From Heterobilharzia americana (lineage: Eukaryota > Platyhelminthes > Trematoda > Strigeidida > Schistosomatidae): a stretch of DNA of 64,000 bases. The stretch lies in NCBI GenBank assembly GCA_944470555.2, contig OX104130.1:75397160-75461159 (forward strand), in the 5' to 3' direction. The stretch's first letter is position 1, and every line of letters starts with the position of its first letter. Position numbers and translations under genes: made by a program. Below are positions 25,405 to 36,554 of this stretch, one piece after another. A model generated the notes under the pieces. The model saw nothing but the letters and a program-made list of their open reading frames with translations. It was not told where the DNA came from and made no database searches.

Positions 25405-26085
25405 CTACCATGGAAATTTGAGGTTAACAACTATCTCTTTTTGGATAAATAAGTTCGGTTTGATTCTTATCATGGTTATTGCTCCTGTGAATCTTATTAA
25501 CTTGGTATTATTTTATTTTTTAAGTTTTCTAAATGTTTCCGAGGTCTGGATACCATGTCCTGTGTCCATTAGATGTCAAGTAATGGAATTATTCAAGACA
25601 CTTTGGTTCTTTTAAGTTGAACTTATAAAGAATAGGTTCACAAAACTTAGTCTTAGCTCTCCCTCTCTATACTTTCAATGTACGTGCTCTGACATGTACA
25701 TGTGAATTGGTAGATACATTTTGTAGTAATTTGAGTTGGAAACCTGTAGACTCTTAATTGCTGTAGTCAACAATTTGTTTTGCATAGGGAAACTAATTTA
25801 GCTGCTAGGAAAGTAATTTTTTGTGCAGTTCTTATTCGTCTACCAACAATTTTCTTCTTAACCCTTTGAAGTAGCGTCCTAACAAGTCCCTTGTTATAAC
25901 TTACAGGGCGAAAACTGTAAGAATATGGCATACTCTCTGCTTCATATTTCTTTTCTGTAGACAAATCTCTGAAACAATCCATCTGATCTTCGTCAAAGTT
26001 TCATATCCAAAATATGAAACCCATTATTTATCTTATGTTCCATGGTAAGCTTAACATTCTGATGTGTCTTACTGAATAATTTTAC
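25405..26085 (-). pseudogene. Penelope-like element relic, RT thumb to GIY-YIG endonuclease C-terminus
   Basis: Read on the minus strand across frames: KLTMEHKINNG and FHILDMKL (start of the thumb), RRSDGLFQRFVYRK, SYNKGLVRTLLQRVKK, a deletion, then FLAAKL (end of the linker). The endonuclease follows with CIYQFTCTC and STYIE (GIY-YIG core), HLMDTGHGIQTSETFRKL, AITMIRIKPNLFIQKE and a terminal FPW before a stop at 25405-25407. These blocks and their order match the C-terminal half of Penelope-like retroelements (RT thumb, linker, GIY-YIG endonuclease). The G of YIG reads E. Stops and shifts are frequent; the only long open piece is 25767-25982. It lies between the two head-to-head RTE copies. 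Confidence 0.8.
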
Positions 26086-26798
26086 CTTTGTTATCGTATG
26101 ATTCATATCATTACCACTGAATATAGACAACAATTATATCAGTTCTGATAGTTTTTTCGTTTAAAACTACTGAAACGTGTAGCTATTAACTGAAACGTAG
26201 TTAATTATTATGGTTTAAGGATATCCATAATGCATATGCATCGCACGGTGTTAACTGAATTATTTTAAACGAAACGATTGTTGAAATGAACATGATTCCC
26301 CAGTTTAAATTTAGAAAAAACAATGACTTCCTCCTAATATGTTATTACAAGAAGTATTTCATACTTATATTAGTAATGATAAAGTTATTGGTCATTTTTT
26401 GAGAGACATTGTGGTTAAGTATCTTATTTGAATTAACTGGAGAGCGTAAAGTACTCCTAAATCATATGTCACAAGAAATGTTATTTGATAAAAAGCCATA
26501 TATCTCCTTTGAGGATTGAAAAGTGCTCAACTAATGTAAATCACATTGTTTTGCATAACACTAAACACATTACATAGTGCTTTGGTTTTTGTCAAGAACG
26601 ATATTCTACAGCATTTTCAATCTAAATATGTTCAGATAATAAAATGTTCAGCATATATACCAGAAATTTTGGATGAAATCAATCTTAGGAAAAGTTAACA
26701 GTGAAGGGCTATCATCAAACGCCATAGAAATCCATTACAGCTAATTCGACTTGAACACACCTCAGCCATAGATCTACATCCCGTAAATTTTAGTCACG
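26086..26798. other. AT-rich spacer, nothing identified
   Basis: I see no frame or repeat. It ends at the target-site duplication of the full-length RTE copy. Confidence 0.5.
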
Positions 26799-26812
26799 AA
26801 GTCGACTTTAAA

Positions 26813-29800
26813 CCTCGCCTGGTTAACTAGTTTACTAGTTACTAGCCGGTCCTAAGCCCGGGTAAAGAGGGAAGGTTGGACATACAGCTAGCAACCCTAC
26901 CCCGGAAAACAAATCTAACCGCTAAACAAACTTCAAAGCACAAACAAAATATAAAAAATGGAAACAAACTTATTCCCCGCTGGAATCGGAGAGGCGAAAT
27001 GACGCCAGTTGGTGAAAGCCTTCGGGAAGCCAATTGGCCGATGTGTCTTCTCTCGCTCGATGAAAGCGAAAGTAAACGTGGGGACATGGAATGTCCGCAC
27101 GATGTTTGAACCCAGTAAGGCAGCCCAGATTGCAAACGAGATGAGAAGGTATCACATCGAAGTGCTTGGGATTTGCGAAAGCAGATGGAATGGGAGTGGA
27201 CTCTCCAAACTGTCAACTGGAGAATCAATAATCTACTCCGGTCACCCAGACAACAACCACGAGCACACTGAGTTATGGAGTGGCTATCATGATGTCCTCA
27301 AGAGCATCGAAGGCTCTCATGCAGTGGGAACCAATCTCCTCCAGGATCATGACAGCAAGATTCAACTCAAAAGGAAGAAAGGTCACAATCATACAATGTT
27401 ATGCACCTACAAATAATGCAGAGCAAGAGAAAAAGGAGGATTTCTACAGACAACTTCAATCAACACTGGACAAGACGTCAGTTGGCGATATCAAAATTCT
27501 GATGGGCGACATGAATGCCAAACTGGGAGGGGACAACACGGGAAGAGAACTAACCATGGGTCGAGAAGCACTAGGTGAGATGAATGAGAATGGAGAATTG
27601 TTTGCAGAATTCTGCGCATTCAACGATTTGGTGATTGTGAGGCAGTGTGTTCAGGCACAAAGATATCCACAAAGCGACATGGATTTCACCAGATGGACAC
27701 ACTAAAAATCAAATCGACTTTATCTCAATCTCAAGAAAATGGAGACGCAGTCTACTTAACACAAGGTCAAGAAGAGGAGCAGATGTAGGTTCACACCACT
27801 CTATCTAGTGCAAGGAACCTTCCAAATCAAGTTAAAAGCCTTCAAGGAAGCTGGTGATAGACCTCAGTTTAAGTACAACACTCGGAAACTGAAGGATGAA
27901 ACTACAAAGGAGATCTTCAAGGCAGCCATCAAGACAAAATGGGAGACATCGAGGGACATCCCTGAAGAAACCTGTGTGGAAGAACATTGGAAGTCTTTGA
28001 AAGCTATGTGGAAAGAAACCTGCACAACAGTATTAGGAAGGAAGAAGAAAGAAGACAAGGAATGGATCTCGACGGATACCTGGAAGCTGATAGAGGAGAG
28101 GAGGATGGTGAAGCAGAAGATAAACCAGTGCAAGGATGCTCAACGACAAGAGGAACTGAGCACAATGTATAAAACACTGGACAAAGAAGTGAAGAAGAGT
28201 GCACGCAAAGACAAAAGACACTTCTACGAAACACTGGCAAGTGAAGCAGAACAGGCTGCAGGTAAGAGAGACCTGACGACATTGTATCAAATAACCAGGT
28301 TGCTGTCAGGGAAGAGACCAACACAGATGAAACCAATAAAAGATGAAGAAGGAAATTTAATTACAAAAGAAGAGAAACAGAGGAAACGATGGGCCGACCA
28401 CTTCAAGAAGCTCTTGAATCGACCACCACCTGCACTTCGTCCAGAAATACCACCTGCAGCCGCTGAACAACAAGTGAACATTAATCCCCCAACGAAAATG
28501 GAAGTCCTGAACGCCATAAAGCTACTGAAATGCGGGAAAGCAGCAGGACCAGATGGAATACCGCCAGAAGCACTGAAAACAGATGCAGAGACAACAGCGG
28601 CCATGCTCACACCACTATTGCAGAAGGTGTGGAAGGAAGAGAAGGTACCTGACGATTGGAAGAAGGGTTACCTTGTCAAACTGCCGAAGAAGGGAGACCT
28701 CAGTGCTTGCAAGAACTGGCGCGGAATCACTCTCCTGTCCACCCCAAGTAAAATATTAAGCCGCATCATCCTGGAGAGGCTAAGGGATGCACTGGATTCA
28801 AAACTACGACCGGAACAGGCAGGCTTCAGGAAGTACAAATCATGTGCAGACCAAATTGCAACGCTTCGCATCATCATAGAACAGAGCATAGAATGGCAAT
28901 CACCTCTCTACCTCAACTTCATCGACTTTGAGAAGGCCTTTGACAGCGTCGACCGAGAAGTAATTTGGAAACTGCTTCAATACTACGGAGTACCGCAAAC
29001 CTTTATCCGCCTCATTCAACAACTATATGAAGATGCCACATGCCAAGTAATCCACAATGGGAAGCTCAGTGATGCCTTTGAAGTGAAGACAGGAGTGAAA
29101 CAAGGTTGCCTACTATCCCCCATGATATTCTTGATTGTGGTGGACTGGATCATGCAGCAAACAGTAGGCAGCGAGAAGAGGGGGATACACTGGACGACGG
29201 AAAAGAACCTAGAAGACTTGGATTTCGCCGATGACTTATGCCTAATGTCACATAAACTTGAAGATCTGCAGGCAAAAACTAACAAGTTGATAGAAGAGGG
29301 CAGCGAAGACGGGACTTCAGGTGAATATAGAGAAGACAGAAGTGATGAAGATACCGCACCACCACCATCAACAACAACAACAAACTCCAATCACTGTCAA
29401 CGGGAGAAACTTGAAGGAAGTAACCTCCTTCACTTATCTAGGAAGCACTGTTTCAACTACAGGCGGGACGGACGAGGACGTCAAAGTCAGAATCGGAAAA
29501 GCAAGACAGGCATTCATTAGCCTGAAACCAGTGTGGAGATCTTCTGCACTCAGCATGCGGAACAAGATACGGATTTTCAACACCAACGTCAAGTCAGTGC
29601 TCTTGTATGGCTCAGAGACTTGGCGCGTCACGAAAGGTATTTCCAATAAACTACAGACATTCATCAACAACTGCTTACGCTCGCTGCTGAAGATCAGATG
29701 GCCAGAAAAAATAAGCAACAAGGAACTCTGGGAACGAACCAACCAAGAACCTATCACGCAACAAATATGCAGGAAGAAGTGGAGATGGATTGGCCATGCA

Positions 29801-30034
29801 CTGAGAAGGCCGACGGAGGACATCACGCGTCAGGCCCTCGAGTGGAATCCCCATGGGAAGCGACGAGTTGGACGTCCAAGGGTGACATGGAGGAGGTCGT
29901 GCGAGGAGGAAATGAGAGCTTGTGGGCTGTCGTGGAACCAGGTTCAAAAGATCTCAGAGAACAGAGGTCACTGGGGGCGTGCTACTGAAGCCCTATGTTC
30001 CACTAGGAACCCAAGGGACTAATAATAATAATAT
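26813..30034 (+). mobile_element. RTE LINE, full-length copy with perfect target-site duplication
   Basis: A perfect 14-bp direct repeat, AAGTCGACTTTAAA, flanks the element at 26799-26812 and 30035-30048, fixing its ends. It is 3,222 bp long, starts CCTCGCCTGGTTAACTAG and ends in a (TAA)n tail of about five units. The leader is about 186 bp to the first in-frame ATG (26999) and holds three ACTAG repeats (26826-26846) shared with the other two 5'-complete copies. There is one open reading frame remnant and almost no 3' UTR, because the stop is the first TAA of the tail. By clade it resembles schistosome SR2/RTE elements; I cannot assign the exact named family. The perfect duplication suggests a fairly recent insertion. 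Confidence 0.95.
26999..30022 (+). pseudogene. RTE LINE polyprotein remnant, best preserved copy (endonuclease + RT)
   Basis: About 1,000 codons would run from ATG at 26999 to TAA at 30020. The endonuclease region has VGTWNVRTM, GICESRWNGSG, CYAPTN, GDMNAKLGGDNTG and TWISPDGHTKNQIDFI. It is broken by a net +4 near 27047, a 5-bp loss near 27240, a 4-bp loss near 27640 and damage near 27795. RT is open in one 570-codon frame, 27808-29520 (GTG at its start): GPDGIPPEAL, LVKLPKKGDL, motif A NFIDFEKAFDSVDR, motif B GVKQGCLLSP, motif C DFADDLCLMS. A 1-base gain at about 29297 shifts the rest to 29321-30022, which keeps FTYLGSTVSTTGG, LLYGSETWRVTK, KWRWIGHALRR and GRPRVTWRR. The RT catalytic residues are intact, but the protein could not be made whole. 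Confidence 0.9.
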
Positions 30035-30048
30035 AAGTCGACTTTAAA

Positions 30049-30559
30049 AACTTAGAAAGTATTCAAAAATGCTACAGAATTTATAAATAACGCACTTCAG
30101 CAAGAATAAACGCATAAAAAAAACAAAAGTTGAACCCCCCCACACACACACATACATAAAATGGTAACATAAGTGAACAGGCTTTAAAAACTATAAGCAT
30201 ATTTATGCATGCGAACCTCAGTCTGTAATTCATAAACCCATCACACTTATCACATTATAAATGATCTTCATCATTCTCAGAAATCTGATAACACATGATC
30301 ATCCATAAAGAAAAAGTCAGATCAAATTATCACAATCTTTGTCTTCTCATTATTCTGTTTCAGTTAATCGAAGCAACTAAGTGTTTTAAACATCATACTT
30401 ACGCTTGCCTACTGTAACTTGCAGTTAAATATAACTTTAAAAAGGTTACTAGTAATAAATAGAGAAACAATAGGGAAAGCCAACTGTTTTCATAAGAATT
30501 TTTCCGTTATACAGTGCTTATTTAGGCATAATTGCGAGTTTGGAACACCTCGAAATGTC
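30049..30559. other. Spacer with C-rich/(CA)n run
   Basis: A short C7 and (CA)n run lies at about 30135-30152. Nothing else was identified. Confidence 0.45.
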
Positions 30560-30570
30560 TACATTTCTTT

Positions 30571-31036
30571 CACTATTATTATTATTTTCCCTTGGATTCC
30601 TAGTGGAATATAGGGCTTCACTACCACGTCGCTATTCCACTCTCTTCTCTGTAGTCTTTTCAGCCTTGCGCCACCACTGCCCACAAGCTTTCATTTCTTC
30701 CTCACATGATCTCCTCCATGTCATCCTCGGCTCAGACACCCAACTCGTCGTTTCTACTTTGGATTCCACTCGAGAGCTGGCTTGGTGCATGATGTCCATA
30801 ATCAGCCTTCTCAGTGTATGCCCATTCCGTCTCTTCTTCCTTCTTCATGTTTTTTGGGTGATAGATTCTTGGTTGATTCGTTCCCAGAGTTCTTTATTGC
30901 TTATTTTTTCTGACCATCTGATCTGATCATCAGTATTCAGCCAGCATAGGGGGGTAGCTGTTGATGAATATCTGTAGTTTGCTGGGAGTGCTTTTCGTGA
31001 CGCACCAAGTTTCAAAACCATGTAGCAGCACTGACT
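30571..31036 (-). mobile_element. RTE LINE, short 5'-truncated copy
   Basis: About 465 bp from the C-terminal region (minus-strand AAGTCAGTGCTGCTACATGG) to the 3' signature and TAA tail. Flanking repeats TACATTTCTTT (30560-30570) and TACATTTTTTT (31037-31047) match at 10 of 11 positions and are a plausible target-site duplication. Part of the C-terminal frame, including SNKELWERINQE, is still legible. Confidence 0.85.
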
Positions 31037-31047
31037 TACATTTTTTT

Positions 31048-32051
31048 TAGATGTGGTCCCTATTAAATGCTCATTTCTGGAATTTATATGGTTGCATATT
31101 TCAGTAATTTCTAAATACAACTTGGATTTGTCTTTGAGTAACGTCTGATTTTAAGAAGTTTCTATCACTGAATACTTGTTGTATCTCTCAAGAATGTAGA
31201 CGGTACCAAAATAACAATGTCAACACAGCGATTGCTCAGGGGAATTATAAGTTGCCAGTGAGGTCCAGCTATTATTAAAACGAATAAACTGGTAAAAAAA
31301 GTGCAATTTTCTTTTACACATTCACTCATTGTGTTCAACAATGAAAGTTTCGCAAATAGTGAACCTGAAAGCTGCTTTCTGATATATGTTTTCTATTAAC
31401 TTGGCAACACCTTATCTTGTGTGAATGTTTATTGAATCCGTAACTAAGTTTACTTAATTTTCTGGTGAAAGTCTCTTGATTACAAACTGAAAGATGAAAC
31501 AAACTATTCCACGTGCTATAGCTAACCATAATAAATGAATACTTAGTCGGAGATCTATTAGTTTGTGTATAAATAATATGCAGAGAAATAGTAGCCTGGT
31601 GACTGACTTGAATTATAACAAAATTATTAATTATGACATAATATACAAAAGTAATCCTGTTGATTGTTCTTCCTAAATAAGTGATCTATCTGATAGATTT
31701 ATTAAGTGGATAGTGTAAATTAATTTAAAAGAGAGTTTTGCTAGAAATGAAAAAAATCTCAAAACACTTTGGAATAGCCAACTCCAACCGAAGAGTTGTA
31801 CCAAATTGTTTATTCACCGTAACCCCCCCCCCCCACGCCCTTTTACCCCTTTCACATCGTCATTTGCGATTTATAAGTTTTATCATCTCCATGTTTCTAA
31901 AAGGCCAAGAACGAATCTTCATCTTACTACATAAAACATAATCTCTTCCTTTTATCTACATAATCCGTAATCCTTCAGACTTTCTGGTACCATGCGACAC
32001 TTTCGAAAGGTATATTATACCAAATATATGGAATACTAATCACTTCTATAG
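31048..32051. other. AT-rich spacer with C12 homopolymer
   Basis: A run of 12 C lies at 31823-31834. No gene is recognised. Confidence 0.45.
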
Positions 32052-32268
32052 TGGGTGATAACTGAAAATAAAATGGAAATGTGTACCGCTTCTGGGTTCG
32101 AATCAGAAAGCACCGGTTTCCAGCCCAATATTCTATCACCTAAGCTGCAAGGTAGAGCATGGGGCTGGAAACCCGATAGTGGTTGGTGTAAATCCGGCCA
32201 CGGGTCACATTTCTGTTTCACCTTCAATCATCACCCAGTAATAATACTAGTCTGCCAAACCACGGCTA
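32052..32268. repeat. Palindromic tRNA-like repeat element
   Basis: The arms form an imperfect inverted repeat. TGGGTGATAACTGAAAATAA at the left end matches TGGGTGATGATTGAAGGTGA on the complement of the right end (to 32236), and inner blocks GGTTTCCAGCCC / GGGCTGGAAACCC also pair. The minus strand of the left half reads like a tRNA: AGCTTAGGTGATAGAATA (A-box-like), CTGGAAACCGG, then GATTCGAACCC (B-box-like). A flanking block ACTAGTCTGCCAAACCAC also occurs at about 34545-34565. I read it as two tRNA-like units in opposite orientation. Confidence 0.55.
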
Positions 32269-33763
32269 TCTAAGATAGTCAAGATGATAATAATTACTTC
32301 GATTAATATGAATGAAAATAAGTTTCTTTCCATTTCTTCATTTAAAAAACACTTGGGAAACAATTCGATTTAATTCAAGGGAAAAAACAGTGAGAGCTGT
32401 CTCCTAGATCAATTAGTCACTGAAGAATAACAGATGTTTGTTGTGTAGGTCTAAATATTGACTAGATAATATGACTAACCAACAAAAAGGTCGTCACTGT
32501 GCGATTACTCTACAGTCAGCCTTTGTCACCTAGTCCTACAGAACGTCGGTTTAGGCTAGAATAAAGACAACGTCAGTGATATTAGGACCCGGTGATGTGC
32601 GTTAGTATCACTAAGGTAAAATCGTTTCCCTCAAGCTTGTAGACATATGTTGCTGATAAATTCAGACCAGCAGTGAAAGTACGCCGAAAAATTCCTGATT
32701 GTTGCCCCTAAGCAATTAACACTGAAATAGTAACTATTTGCTATCGACTTTTCCGATTCGTGGTTCAAAATACTGAGTGAAATAAACTTGCAAACAACTC
32801 CATCTGATGATAAATTTACAATATCAACTCACTGGTAAGTTCTTTGGTCGGTGAGAATTCAAATCCTGGAGGAAATATGAGTTTCCTTCAAGTTGCTTAT
32901 GCACACAGTTGACAATCGTCAACAAATAAGCAACTAACAGGGATTTAGGGGTCCCTATGGACCCCTTCCGAACAACTGACAAGTCATACTCTTCTAAGTT
33001 TGTTCGACACATCATTTACAGTTAAATAAGAACTTTTGAACAAGATGTAGCGTTGGATTATTATATAAGCTTGCATGCCTTAAGTACATAGTGCCGAGAG
33101 TGATTCTAGGCGTTTCCAATTTTGGTAAATATAATACCTCAGGCATCTTTCGATAGATAAGTGGCTGAAAATGTCAGTATTGGTGGTCTCTTCATTTTAA
33201 GCCTCGTAACACTGAAATATCCAGTAGCTAGGTCGTTTCTAAAGTCATTATTTAACGTTTGACCAATACCAGTTTTGTCAGGACTTAAGTAAAAAATATT
33301 CACGTGTGTACCATGACGCTACTAGAATCATCCAACCTATGGCCGAAATTCATATGTTAAAAAACTCCGACTACATAAACTTTCTGTTCTTTAAAACGAA
33401 AGAAGTTCGCAGTTTGTACAGTCGTAGTTTCATCTCAGTATGAAACTCTGGCTATCAAACTCAGGAATTTCAGTACTCATGGTTGGGGTCATCGGTGAAA
33501 ACTGGTCAGAAGTTTTATATCGAGAAGAACCAGCTGTTCGGTGCCACTAGGTTTCAACAGTTCTCCAAATGATGTCGGTCCATAACGATTACTGCCACAA
33601 GTTTATATTATTCATGACCTTTTTCTCTGGATATATTTTAAAGTTTATACAGGTCTGAAATTATTAGGTAGTATTAAGAAACATAATTTAGCAAAGGGGA
33701 GCGTTAGGATAACAAATGATGCTTCTTTTCAGTAAGAGACTAAGAAGTATGATAATGATAGAT
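32269..33763. other. Spacer with a perfect hairpin
   Basis: GGGGTCCCTATGGACCCC (about 32949-32966) is a hairpin or near-palindrome within an otherwise unremarkable stretch. No coding exon can be supported. Confidence 0.4.
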
Positions 33764-33885
33764 TGTGGCCAGCAGTGAAGTTCAGGATGCGCATTTTGTC
33801 CTATTTGAAACTCATCAACTGGAGGTGCCTGCCTCTCAGTGAGCGATTTTATTTCTGACTAGGACCCGATTTTCAGCTGAATTGT
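33764..33885 (-). mobile_element. Hammerhead SINE fragment, minus strand
   Basis: On the minus strand: AAAATCGCTCACTGAGAGGC, CACCTCCAGTTGATGAG, TTTCAAATAGGACAAAA, ATGCGCATCCTG, CACTGCTGGCC. The CTGATGA core reads TTGATGA and GAAA reads AAAA, so the ribozyme should be inactive. Stem I and stem III remain pairable. Confidence 0.65.
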
Positions 33886-34211
33886 CTGTTTATTTGTTAA
33901 AAAGTCTACCTAAACACCATACATAAACGGTTTTCAGGTTAAAATTTCGGAAAGCAAATAGAATTATTTGTTTATTTGCCTAAGATTTCTTCGATTACAT
34001 TGCCTTCAGTGTGATACCTGCATATTTTTCGAAATTCTCATCTTCATCTGGTCTCAACCGTGAAATAACTTTAACATTTACTCGGAAATGAAAATAAACC
34101 ACGTAAATCATACGCTAATATGTCTGACATTTGATAATTCGTATTCTGTAAGGTAATAATTTCAATGATACTTTGCATCACAATATTCTACTAATAAGCC
34201 TGAATTTACTT
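33886..34211. other. AT-rich spacer, nothing identified
   Basis: I see nothing in it. Confidence 0.4.
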
Positions 34212-34570
34212 TTCGATGCTGAGTGATGACTGAAAGTGAAGATCTGAGTTGCAGCATTATTCAGAAAATCATCTTCCAGTTACCAACTCGTTGCTCCACC
34301 AACTGGGCTGAAATACTCAGCTGCTAACTGTGATCTTAGTTGTATTTTATTCACCAGGGGGTTCGCGATTTGAATCGATGTTACGTAGCTGTTCCTTCGT
34401 CTTATTCACTCTGATTACTCAGTTGGGTCTTCTTTCTCTCTCAATTCAAATAAGGAGTCGAACTAGAGACGGTGAACATCATTTTAGTGGTAACAATGAG
34501 TATCTCAGAAACACTTTCCCAAGATCTACAATCAATGCGTGATATCAGTTATACCAGTCTGCCAAGCCGC
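34212..34570 (+). repeat. Diverged copy of the 32052 repeat family
   Basis: It begins GAGTGATGACTGAAAGTGAA and ends near ACCAGTCTGCCAAGCCGC, matching both ends of the element at 32052-32268. The middle is longer and has diverged. A further start-like block, GGGTGATGACTGGAGGTGAA, is at about 49408. Confidence 0.4.
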
Positions 34571-35197
34571 AGTAATATACGATAATCACACTGAAAATTC
34601 AATTATTATTCCAGAATTTCTTATCCCTGCATAAAACTGAAATATTATTGTAAGGCACTTGAAGTAGACAAAAGAAAACACATCTGTAATGGCTTTAGCT
34701 TTTAAATATTACGCAATTTAGCTTTATGAACAGATTAAAACTTCAGTATGCCATTTTCATTCGTTGTTACAGCAAGAATAAAAAATGATGCACACTTATG
34801 CAAACATGTATATGCATAGAACGTTTACCTACTAAGGTCACTACTTTAAAAAATATATTTCTTAACTGAATTTATTTCAAAAGACAAGGCATATCTTACT
34901 TGAGCAACTAAATTTTTATTGAAGGAACGTTGTGAAACACTCACTAGCTACCATCTTCATTTGTTTATTCTCATTATTGCAAAGAAACAAATATATAATG
35001 CAATGAATATATTTCGGTCGGTGGCCGATATCCAGTAACAAGATGACTACACTGCATTTAAAATAAGCTGAGTTACTGTTAGATCCCAGATGGAGATAGC
35101 TGGACACTAGTGAAAGTGAGATGCGGACCATAAAAGTGAAGAAAGCAGAGTTATTGAGCTTTATTATCATGGTGATACTGTGAATGAAGATAACTAC
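34571..35197. other. AT-rich spacer left of the perfect inverted repeat
   Basis: A 120-aa minus-strand frame (34916-35278) has hydrophobic stretches but no known domain, and it overlaps the inverted repeat. I treat it as unproven. Confidence 0.35.
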
Positions 35198-35528
35198 CAG
35201 AATAACAACAGTCAATACATTCAACCATCGCACTTCCCTGCGGAATATCACTGAATCAACTACAAAGTAAACAAACAAGATCCAAATAAATAATCCTACA
35301 AATAATAATGTCCAGTCAAAACTGGGAGATCACTCCTTCAACACATAGTCTAGCTAAATGATGAAGACCAGTCAATAAATAAAGTCAATCAATGAGAGAT
35401 GGACAGTGACAATGAAGGTTGCAACTGCTGGAAGCCAGATAGAAATAAGCGATTAGGACTCATAACGGATGCAGACAAGGCGTCAATCGAACAGCAAGAG
35501 TGGGTATGTAGTGGAATTGCATTGAAAA
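35198..35528 (+). repeat. Perfect 331-bp inverted repeat, left arm
   Basis: Base-by-base comparison with the reverse complement of 36224-36554 shows identity over all 331 bp with no gap. Just outside each end the match drops sharply. At the inner side the next 33 bases still match at about 22 positions, which suggests an older, longer repeat. The arm itself resembles none of the other repeats in this window. Confidence 0.9.
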
Positions 35529-36223
35529 TATGAGTTATCAGGGTGCAGTGATTGACATAATACCACTTTCCAAGATGGCATGAATTCCCTAACTCTTGGA
35601 GCCCATTTTGCATTTTTTTTTCTTTTTCTTGAATTAACTCTTGCCACAACCAGTGAGTTTGGTTATATTAATGAGACCCACCTATCTAATTTCAACGTTC
35701 CTGGCGGGTATGACCTTTACATTTTGCATTGCAAACTGACAACTTAATTTATGAATATAGCTATATAAAATCCATATCTTTCTGAACTACACTTCCCAGA
35801 TTGTCTGTATAACGCCATCCAGTACTGTGTCCCTGCTCTAAACAATTCGCCTTTTAAATATTTGCACTGATATAAGTCAAGTGCAACGTAGGGTACAAGG
35901 ACGTGTAACTTACTGCAAGTTGGTAATACTGCTCTCAGTAAAGCTGAATCATTGGTCAGATCCGATTTAGATTCAACCTAGTATTTCCATTCGCAACATT
36001 TAAGCAGAAACACCTGTAATTTGACTCGAGGGTGACTCAAGCGTTCCCTATAAAGGAATGTATCCTTCCTCGGTTAATATTGCTTGTATCTACAAAGTAG
36101 CTGACTTTCTTTTCTAAAAGACGACTACTGGTGGTTTCCTGTTAAAGGTTTGGTCACGGAATGATGCTTAATATGTTATATCTGTTTACCATTGTGTCCA
36201 TCTTTGCATCACGTCAACCCATG
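35529..36223. other. 695-bp loop between the inverted repeat arms
   Basis: No gene is recognised. The sequence is ordinary AT-rich DNA. Confidence 0.5.
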
Positions 36224-36554
36224 TTTTCAATGCAATTCCACTACATACCCACTCTTGCTGTTCGATTGACGCCTTGTCTGCATCCGTTATGAGTCCTAAT
36301 CGCTTATTTCTATCTGGCTTCCAGCAGTTGCAACCTTCATTGTCACTGTCCATCTCTCATTGATTGACTTTATTTATTGACTGGTCTTCATCATTTAGCT
36401 AGACTATGTGTTGAAGGAGTGATCTCCCAGTTTTGACTGGACATTATTATTTGTAGGATTATTTATTTGGATCTTGTTTGTTTACTTTGTAGTTGATTCA
36501 GTGATATTCCGCAGGGAAGTGCGATGGTTGAATGTATTGACTGTTGTTATTCTG
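36224..36554 (-). repeat. Perfect 331-bp inverted repeat, right arm
   Basis: This is the exact reverse complement of 35198-35528. Transcription across both arms would give a 331-bp duplex hairpin with a 695-nt loop. Confidence 0.9.

Noticed and set aside
28004..28610. Minus-strand frames of 85-110 codons
   Set aside because: Antisense to the open RTE frame 27808-29520.
32036..32273. Overlapping frames on both strands
   Set aside because: Produced by the palindromic tRNA-like repeat.
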